11,600 bases of DNA from NCBI GenBank assembly GCA_020722245.1, contig DYLE01000054.1:1-11600 (forward strand), written 5' to 3'. This stretch comes from Desulfonema limicola (GTDB lineage Bacteria > Desulfobacterota > Desulfobacteria > Desulfobacterales > Desulfosalsimonadaceae). The notes under the pieces were generated by a model. The model was not told where the DNA came from, made no database searches, and was given only the letters and a program-made list of their open reading frames with translations. The position numbers and the translations under genes were made by a program. Positions 6,274 through 11,600 of the stretch are shown here, piece by piece. Each line of letters begins with the position of its first letter. Position 1 is the first letter of the stretch.

Positions 6274-6869
6274 TGAAGCTGTTCACGCGGATGAAAGGCT
6301 GTTATCCGTGGATTCTTTCAGGTGTCGCCGTTACTTTCGTGGTTTCTGTCGGTTGTGTGTTTGCCTCAGGCGGGGAGGAGCATGCCGGCGGCGGCTGGCT
6401 CGCCACCGATACCTATCGTGTGCTTAATTTTCTGGCCCTTGTCGGTTTTTTATACTTTGTAATGAGAAAACCGGTTTCCCAGTTTTTGGGCGGCCGCATC
6501 AAAGGGATACAGGAGCAGCTCAAGGAACTGGAATTAAAAAAGACAGAAGCTGAAAAACGGCTTGCGGAGTACAACAACCGTCTTGCCCTGTTGGGCCAAG
6601 AGGCCGAAAAGATCATTTCAGGATACCGGGCCCAGGGGGAGGCCGCCAGGGCGAAAATTATCGCCGAGGCGGAATCCGCCGCCGCCAAGCTGGAGGAGCA
6701 GGCCCGGCGCAACATCGAGCAGGAGTTTAAAAAGGCCAAAAAATTTTTAGAAACCGAGGTGCTTGAAAAGGCCATTGCCCGGGCCCAGGAACGTCTGAGC
6801 AAAGGCATAACCGGAGAGGATCAGGACCGGCTGGTGGAAGAATATTTACAGAAGGTGGTGACAAGGTGA
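6273..6869 (+). CDS. atpF: F-type ATP synthase subunit b
   Basis: A 198-residue peripheral-stalk subunit, longer than the roughly 156 residues of E. coli b. It has two hydrophobic segments. The first (about residues 12-31) follows a basic MKLFTRMKG start and ends in VFASGG, which looks like a signal peptide cleaved near Ala31. A Gly/His/Glu-rich linker follows. The second (about 48-64, YRVLNFLALVGFLYFV) ends in MRKP and is the normal b anchor. From about residue 70 a long Glu/Lys/Ala coiled coil runs almost to the end. The long start is supported by a GGGAGGG ribosome site about 7 nt upstream and by the TAATG junction with b'. Its stop overlaps the atpH start by 4 nt. Confidence 0.93.
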   Translation: MKLFTRMKGCYPWILSGVAVTFVVSVGCVFASGGEEHAGGGWLATDTYRVLNFLALVGFLYFVMRKPVSQFLGGRIKGIQEQLKELELKKTEAEKRLAEYNNRLALLGQEAEKIISGYRAQGEAARAKIIAEAESAAAKLEEQARRNIEQEFKKAKKFLETEVLEKAIARAQERLSKGITGEDQDRLVEEYLQKVVTR

Positions 6870-7417
6870 GAAGTTCGGCGATTGCAAGACGGTATGCGAA
6901 GGCGTTGATTCTGATCGGCAGGGAGGACGGCCGGGCGGACCAATACAGGGAGGAGCTGGAGGCGTTTGTCGGCCTGCTGGAGAAGGAAAAATCTCTGGCC
7001 CAGGCCATCAGCAATCCCCTCTATAACGCGAAAAACCGCCGGAATGTTTTGCAGGCGGTTCTTGAGCGGCTTGGCCTGTCACGCGTCATAAACTCTTTTC
7101 TGCTTCTGCTGTTTGATAAGGGGCGTCTGGGGTCTGTGCAGGACATCACGGCGTTTTATAACCGGCTGGCGGATGAATTAAAAGGTGTTGTTCGTGCGGA
7201 TCTGGTTTCAGCCATCCGGCTGTCGGATGAAACCTTCGAGCGGATTCGAAGCGCCTTGTCCAAAATGACCGGAAAACAGGTCGTGCTGGAATCCAGGGAG
7301 GACCCCGGTCTGATCGGAGGGGTGGTGACACGGATAGGCGATCTGGTGCTGGATGGCAGCATTCGCACACAACTGCAAAATTTGAGAGAATCATTAAGAA
7401 GGGGTGAGGGTGTCTAA
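6866..7417 (+). CDS. atpH: F-type ATP synthase subunit delta
   Basis: A 183-residue subunit that caps the F1 head and ties it to the b/b' stalk (the OSCP equivalent). The N-terminal helical domain begins SSAIARRYAKALI (residues 3-15) and includes NPLYNAKNRRNVLQAV. The C-terminal part has the family end DPGLIGGVVTRIGDLVLDGSIRTQLQNLRESL, the typical OSCP/delta signature. The start is a GTG overlapping the atpF stop as GTGA, with a GAAGGTGG ribosome site about 7 nt upstream. The stop overlaps the atpA ATG by 1 nt (TAATG). Such junctions suggest coupled translation across b'-b-delta-alpha. Confidence 0.94.
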   Translation: MRSSAIARRYAKALILIGREDGRADQYREELEAFVGLLEKEKSLAQAISNPLYNAKNRRNVLQAVLERLGLSRVINSFLLLLFDKGRLGSVQDITAFYNRLADELKGVVRADLVSAIRLSDETFERIRSALSKMTGKQVVLESREDPGLIGGVVTRIGDLVLDGSIRTQLQNLRESLRRGEGV

Positions 7418-8934
7418 TGGAAATTAAAGCTGAAGAGATAAGCCAGATTATCAGGGATCAGATTCAGGATTTCGACAAAAAGGTGGAGCTGTCTGAAACC
7501 GGTGTGGTCCTTTCGGTCGGCGATGGAATCGCCCGCGTTTATGGACTGGAGAAGGTCCAGGCGCTGGAGCTTGTGGAGTTTCCCAACGGAATCCTTGGGC
7601 TGGCCATGAACCTTGAGGAGGACAATGTGGGTGTGGCCGTCATGGGCGAGGATATTCACATCAAGGAGGGGGATATCGTCAAGCGAACCGGCCGTATCGC
7701 CGAGGTTCCGGTCGGCGAGGCCGTGCTGGGACGCGTGCTGACGCCCACCGGGGAGCCTTTGGACGGCAAGGGCCCTGTGGAGACCACAGAGACCCGTCGT
7801 ATTGAAATGGTCGCCCCCGGGGTTATCGCCCGCAAGAGCGTCCATGAACCCTGCTACACCGGGCTCAAGGCCATCGACGCCATGACCCCGGTCGGCCGGG
7901 GGCAGCGGGAGCTGATCATCGGCGACCGTCAGATCGGAAAAACCGCCATTGCGGTGGATGCGATTTTGGCCCAGAAAAACACCGACATCTATTGTATCTA
8001 TGTGGCCTGCGGACAGAAAAAGTCCACAGTCGCCCAGGTTGTGGCGGTGCTGGAAAAATACGGCGCCATGGAATACACCACCGTTATCGCGGCCTGCGCC
8101 AGCGACCCGGCGACCCTTCAGTTTATCGCCCCCTACGCTGGATGCTCCATGGGGGAATACTTTCGGGACAAGGGCAAGCATGCCCTGATCATCTATGATG
8201 ATCTTTCAAAGCAGGCCGCTGCCTACCGCCAGGTGTCGTTGCTGATGCGTCGTCCTCCCGGCCGCGAGGCATACCCCGGCGATATTTTTTACAACCACTC
8301 CCGCCTGCTTGAGCGGGCCGCGAAGTTAAACGACGAACTCGGAGGCGGTTCACTGACCGCCCTTCCCATCATCGAAACCCAGGCCGGCGACGTTTCCGCA
8401 TACATCCCCACCAACGTGATCTCCATCACCGACGGCCAGATTTATCTTGAGCCCTCGCTGTTTTTCGCCGGGGTGCGGCCCGCCATCAACGTCGGGCTTT
8501 CCGTATCCCGGGTGGGCGGAGCCGCCCAGGAAAAGGCCATGAAACAGGTGGCGGGCACCCTTCGTCTGGACCTGGCCCAGTATCGGGAGTTGGAGTCCTT
8601 TGCGGCGTTTGGATCGGACCTGGATGCAGCCACCCAGAAACAGCTGACTCGAGGGGAACGCCTGGTGCAGATTTTAAAGCAGCCTCAATACCAGCCCCTT
8701 CCTCTGGAGAAGCAGGTGGTGATCTTGTATGCCGGCACCAAGGGTTTTCTGGATAACTTCCCGGTTTCAGTTCTGGAAAAGTATGAGGCCGGCCTCTATC
8801 CATTCATTGAAACCCGCTACCCTGAGATTTTTACGGGGATCGCCCAGCAGAAAAAGATCACCGAGGAGCTGGACCAGTTGATTCAAAAGGCGCTTTCCGA
8901 ATACGGCGAGGAGTTTAAGGATACGATCAAGTAA
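7417..8934 (+). CDS. atpA: F-type ATP synthase subunit alpha
   Basis: A 505-residue non-catalytic nucleotide-binding subunit of F1, close to the usual 500-515. The N-terminal beta-barrel has VLSVGDGIARVYGL (31-44). The Walker A loop is GDRQIGKT (169-176), with Ile173 where E. coli and many others have Thr. Walker B is ALIIYDD (256-262). The segment RRPPGREAYPGDIFYNHSRLLERAAKL (278-304) and the SVSRVGGAAQ signature (362-371) follow; Arg365 matches the arginine finger Arg376 of E. coli alpha. The C-terminal helical domain is complete. It acts on the cytoplasmic side of the membrane-bound complex. After its stop a 63-nt gap precedes atpG, the longest gap in the operon. Confidence 0.98.
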   Translation: MEIKAEEISQIIRDQIQDFDKKVELSETGVVLSVGDGIARVYGLEKVQALELVEFPNGILGLAMNLEEDNVGVAVMGEDIHIKEGDIVKRTGRIAEVPVGEAVLGRVLTPTGEPLDGKGPVETTETRRIEMVAPGVIARKSVHEPCYTGLKAIDAMTPVGRGQRELIIGDRQIGKTAIAVDAILAQKNTDIYCIYVACGQKKSTVAQVVAVLEKYGAMEYTTVIAACASDPATLQFIAPYAGCSMGEYFRDKGKHALIIYDDLSKQAAAYRQVSLLMRRPPGREAYPGDIFYNHSRLLERAAKLNDELGGGSLTALPIIETQAGDVSAYIPTNVISITDGQIYLEPSLFFAGVRPAINVGLSVSRVGGAAQEKAMKQVAGTLRLDLAQYRELESFAAFGSDLDAATQKQLTRGERLVQILKQPQYQPLPLEKQVVILYAGTKGFLDNFPVSVLEKYEAGLYPFIETRYPEIFTGIAQQKKITEELDQLIQKALSEYGEEFKDTIK

Positions 8935-8997
8935 TTCTTAAAAAGGCGGCTGGAAAGAAGTCACATACACACTCCATGCGGATGAGGCGGTAATATA

Positions 8998-9885
8998 ATG
9001 GCATCTCTCAAGGAAGTTAAAACCAAGATCGGCGGGGTCAAAAAGACCAAGCAGATCACAAAAGCCATGAAGATGGTGGCGACCTCCAGGCTGCGCGGCG
9101 CCCAGGAGGCCATGGAGCGGTTTCGACCCTATGCGGAAAAGTTCGCCGAGGTCCTGGGCAGCGTCGCGGAAAAGGCGGGGGATGAGATCAGCCCTTTGCT
9201 GACGCCCCGGGAAGAAGTTCGTTCATCCCACATCGTGCTGTTGACCTCTGACCGGGGGCTGTGCGGCGGATTTAATGCCCATCTCATCGAAACGGCGGAG
9301 ACCCTGATGGAAGAAAAACGCAAGCAGGGGATCGCGGTTTCATTCACCAATTTCGGTAAAAAAGGCCGGGACTGGTGCCGTCGCAACAATCTGCCGATCG
9401 TCAATCAGCATCTGGGCGTAGTCGGCACGAAATGCGGTTTTAATGTGGCCTCTACGGCCGGACAACAATTGATCGACGGTTTTTTGGGCGGACGGTTTGA
9501 CGAGGTGTATATTGTTTACGCCGAATACCGGAGTGTGGCCAACCAGCCGCCTGTGGTCAAACCTCTTCTTCCCATTCCGGTGATCAAGGGGAAAGCGGGT
9601 GAAACAGGCCAGGCGGAGTTTCAGGCCGAGCATATCATTGAGCCGTCGCCGGAGGCGCTGCTCAACGAGATGCTTCCAAAGAATGTGTTTATTCAGATTT
9701 ATCATGCCCTGTTGGAGACATCCACCAGCGAGCATGCCTCGCGTATGCGGGCGATGGACAACGCCACCCAGGCATGTGACGACATGATTGAAAATTTGAC
9801 GCTGGCCTATAACAAGGCCCGCCAGGCTGCGATCACCATGGAGCTCATGGATATCGTGGGGGGCGCCGAGGCATTACGGGGGTAA
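8998..9885 (+). CDS. atpG: F-type ATP synthase subunit gamma
   Basis: A 295-residue central-shaft subunit whose rotation inside alpha3beta3 couples ion flow to ATP synthesis. The N-terminal helix is IGGVKKTKQITKAMKMVATSRLR (residues 12-34). The Rossmann-like middle has LLTSDRGLCGGFN. The C-terminal helix, ASRMRAMDNATQACDDMIENLTLAYNKARQAAIT to the end, completes the coiled coil. Cysteines occur at several positions (for example in SDRGLCGG and TQACDD), but no chloroplast-type redox insertion is seen. The ATG at 8998 has a modest GAGG-type ribosome site about 11 nt upstream. atpD follows after 43 nt. Confidence 0.97.
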   Translation: MASLKEVKTKIGGVKKTKQITKAMKMVATSRLRGAQEAMERFRPYAEKFAEVLGSVAEKAGDEISPLLTPREEVRSSHIVLLTSDRGLCGGFNAHLIETAETLMEEKRKQGIAVSFTNFGKKGRDWCRRNNLPIVNQHLGVVGTKCGFNVASTAGQQLIDGFLGGRFDEVYIVYAEYRSVANQPPVVKPLLPIPVIKGKAGETGQAEFQAEHIIEPSPEALLNEMLPKNVFIQIYHALLETSTSEHASRMRAMDNATQACDDMIENLTLAYNKARQAAITMELMDIVGGAEALRG

Positions 9886-9928
9886 CCGATAAATATTCGA
9901 GATTGAGCGACTTTTAGGAGGTTTTTCA

Positions 9929-11341
9929 ATGGGAGAAAACGTAGGAAGGATTACACAGGTCATGGGCCCGATCGTGGACGTTGAGTTTGAACAGGGAAAG
10001 CTGCCCCAGATCCTCACGGCGCTAACGATCAGCAACCCGGCGATCAGCAGTGAACAGGATAACCTGGTGGTCGAGGTCGCCCAGCATCTGGGGGACAATG
10101 TGGTGCGAACGATCGCCATGGATGTGACCGACGGCCTGGTCCGGGGTATGCCTGTAAAGGATACCGGCAAGCCGATCATGATGCCTGTCGGCCAGGCCAC
10201 CCTGGGAAGGGTTTTGAATGTGGTGGGCCGGCCGGTGGACGGCCTGGGACCGATCAGCCAGGAGAAGATGCGTCCGATTCATAGACCCGCCCCGAAGTTT
10301 ACGGAGCAGGACACCTCGGTACATGTGCTTGAAACCGGGGTCAAGGTGATCGACCTTCTGGTCCCGTTCCCGCGCGGCGGAAAGATGGGAATGTTCGGCG
10401 GCGCCGGCGTCGGCAAGACGGTTATCATGATGGAGATGGTTCACAACATCGCCATGCAGCACGGCGGCATATCCGTCTTCGCCGGGGTGGGGGAGCGGAC
10501 CCGTGAGGGGAATGACCTCTACCATGAAATGAAGGCCTCCGGGGTTCTTCCCAAGGCCGCGCTTGTTTACGGACAGATGACCGAACCCCCCGGAGCACGG
10601 GCGAGGGTGGCGCTTTCAGCCCTGACCAGCGCGGAGTATTTCCGCGATGAAGAAGGCCAGGACGTGCTCATCTTTATCGACAACATATTCCGGTTCACCC
10701 AGGCCGGACAGGAGGTTTCCTCTCTGCTCGGGCGCATGCCTTCGGCGGTGGGGTATCAGCCGACCCTGGCCGTGGACCTGGGCGAACTTCAGGAGCGGAT
10801 CACCTCCACGGATAAGGGCTCGATCACCGCGGTACAGTGCGTATACGTGCCTGCGGACGACCTGACCGACCCGGCTCCGGCCACGACCTTTGCCCACCTT
10901 GACGGCACCGTGGTGCTTTCGCGCCAGATCGCCGAGCTCGGCATCTATCCCGCGGTGGACCCCTTAGATTCCACATCCCGCATTCTGGACGCCTCCTATA
11001 TCGGTGAGACGCACTATAAGGTGGCCCGCCAGGTCCAGATGATCCTTCAGAAGTACAAGGAGCTCCAGGATATCATCGCGATTCTGGGCATGGAGGAGCT
11101 CTCCGATGAAGACAAGGTGACGGTTTCCCGGGCCAGAAAGATTCAGCGGTTCCTGTCGCAGCCCTTCCATGTGGCCGAGACCTTTACCGGCATGCCCGGG
11201 GCCTATGTCAAGATCGAGGATACGGTCAAGGGGTTTAAGGAGATCTGCGAAGGGAAGCATGATGATCTTCCGGAACAGTCCTTCTATATGGTCGGCACCA
11301 TTGAGCAGGCGATGGAAAAGGCCAAAAAGATGGCTTCCTAA
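9929..11341 (+). CDS. atpD: F-type ATP synthase subunit beta (catalytic)
   Basis: A 470-residue catalytic subunit. The P-loop is GGAGVGKT (157-164). GERTREGND (188-196) holds the catalytic glutamate Glu189, equivalent to E. coli Glu181. Walker B is VLIFIDNIFRF (246-256) with Asp251. The adenine-pocket and Arg-containing segments (SALTSAEYFRDEEGQDVL, SVGYQPTL-like SAVGYQPTL) are intact. The C-terminal DELSEED loop, which contacts gamma, reads EELSDED (389-395). A near-ideal AGGAGGT ribosome site (9916-9922) lies 6 nt before the ATG, stronger than the sites of most other genes in the operon, which may help make beta in the high copy number F1 needs. Confidence 0.99.
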   Translation: MGENVGRITQVMGPIVDVEFEQGKLPQILTALTISNPAISSEQDNLVVEVAQHLGDNVVRTIAMDVTDGLVRGMPVKDTGKPIMMPVGQATLGRVLNVVGRPVDGLGPISQEKMRPIHRPAPKFTEQDTSVHVLETGVKVIDLLVPFPRGGKMGMFGGAGVGKTVIMMEMVHNIAMQHGGISVFAGVGERTREGNDLYHEMKASGVLPKAALVYGQMTEPPGARARVALSALTSAEYFRDEEGQDVLIFIDNIFRFTQAGQEVSSLLGRMPSAVGYQPTLAVDLGELQERITSTDKGSITAVQCVYVPADDLTDPAPATTFAHLDGTVVLSRQIAELGIYPAVDPLDSTSRILDASYIGETHYKVARQVQMILQKYKELQDIIAILGMEELSDEDKVTVSRARKIQRFLSQPFHVAETFTGMPGAYVKIEDTVKGFKEICEGKHDDLPEQSFYMVGTIEQAMEKAKKMAS

Positions 11342-11358
11342 TCAGCAGGGGGAATAAA

Positions 11359-11600
11359 ATGGCTGCAATGATCAAATTAGAGGTGGTTACCCCGGAGAGG
11401 TCTGTGGTCAGCGAGGAGGCGGAGATTGTCATGGCGCCCGGAACCCTGGGGGAATTCGGGGTCCTTACCGGCCACACCCCTTTTCTGACCTCCCTGAAAC
11501 CCGGAAGGCTTCACTATAAAGACGCCGCCGGAAAGGAAAGGGCGGTTTTTGTCAGCGGCGGGTTTGCTGAAGCGCTTCCTGACCGGGTGACCGTGCTGGC
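11359..11600 (+). CDS. atpC: F-type ATP synthase subunit epsilon, 5' part (partial)
   Basis: The first 80 codons are present; the right edge cuts the gene. The protein begins MAAMIKLEVVTPERSVVSEEAE and continues with APGTLGEFGVLTGHTPFLTSLKPG and FVSGGFAEALPDRVTVL, the N-terminal beta-sandwich of epsilon that binds gamma and the c-ring. The C-terminal helical hairpin, which can block ATP hydrolysis, would lie outside the window, so inhibition cannot be judged. The ATG at 11359 follows the atpD stop by 17 nt and has an AGGGGGAA ribosome site. Confidence 0.96.
   Translation, partial: MAAMIKLEVVTPERSVVSEEAEIVMAPGTLGEFGVLTGHTPFLTSLKPGRLHYKDAAGKERAVFVSGGFAEALPDRVTVL

Noticed and set aside
7414..8181. 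A 255-codon open frame on the minus strand opposite atpA
   Set aside because: It is a mirror of the strongly conserved atpA frame, has low-complexity Gly/His/Asp-rich composition and resembles no family I know; GC-rich codon bias readily produces such frames.
10022..10525. A 167-codon open frame opposite atpD
   Set aside because: It lies wholly inside the certain beta-subunit gene, has no ribosome site or recognisable domain, and is explained by codon bias.
1..11600. CRISPR array, insertion sequence, toxin-antitoxin or defence genes
   Set aside because: I found no regularly spaced repeats, transposase motifs or paired small toxin-like genes; nearly all of the window is occupied by recognised core genes.

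Overview
The window looks like core chromosome of a Gram-negative deltaproteobacterium (Desulfobacterota), most likely a Desulfobacterales-type sulfate reducer. Three things suggest this: the gene order yicC-remA-gmk next to a DUF4416 gene; an ATP synthase operon that starts with two b-type genes and lacks the a and c genes; and the sequence character of the proteins. An NADP-type isocitrate dehydrogenase gene would fit an organism with TCA-cycle enzymes. The lineage is an inference from remembered family features, not from a search.

Layout. Positions 1-5519 are all minus strand. In transcription order they hold rpsU (S21), a hairpin terminator, folC, tRNA-Arg(CCG), a Trm112-like zinc protein, a DUF4416 protein, yicC, remA (DUF370), gmk, rlmB and the 5' part of icd, which runs off the left edge. 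Positions 5520-5847 are an AT-rich divergent intergenic region with candidate promoters for both sides. Positions 5848-11600 are plus strand: the F-type ATP synthase operon atpF' (b'), atpF (b), atpH (delta), atpA (alpha), atpG (gamma), atpD (beta) and the start of atpC (epsilon), cut by the right edge.

How the genes work together. The minus-strand block is a housekeeping cluster for translation and nucleotide metabolism: a ribosomal protein, a tRNA, 23S rRNA 2'-O-methylation, folate polyglutamylation, GMP phosphorylation and RNA turnover. Several junctions overlap (DUF4416/yicC by 4 nt, gmk/rlmB by 14 nt), so the run from the Trm112-like gene to icd is probably one or two transcripts. The atp block is tightly coupled (1, 4 and 1 nt overlaps across b'-b-delta-alpha). 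It supplies the whole F1 sector and the peripheral stalk; the membrane a and c subunits must be encoded elsewhere.

I found no mobile element, CRISPR array, defence island or clear novel system. The points most worth a second look are the terminator-like hairpin that ends 12 nt before the folC start codon, the signal-peptide-like N-terminus of the b subunit, and the uncharacterised DUF4416 protein held inside an RNA-metabolism operon.
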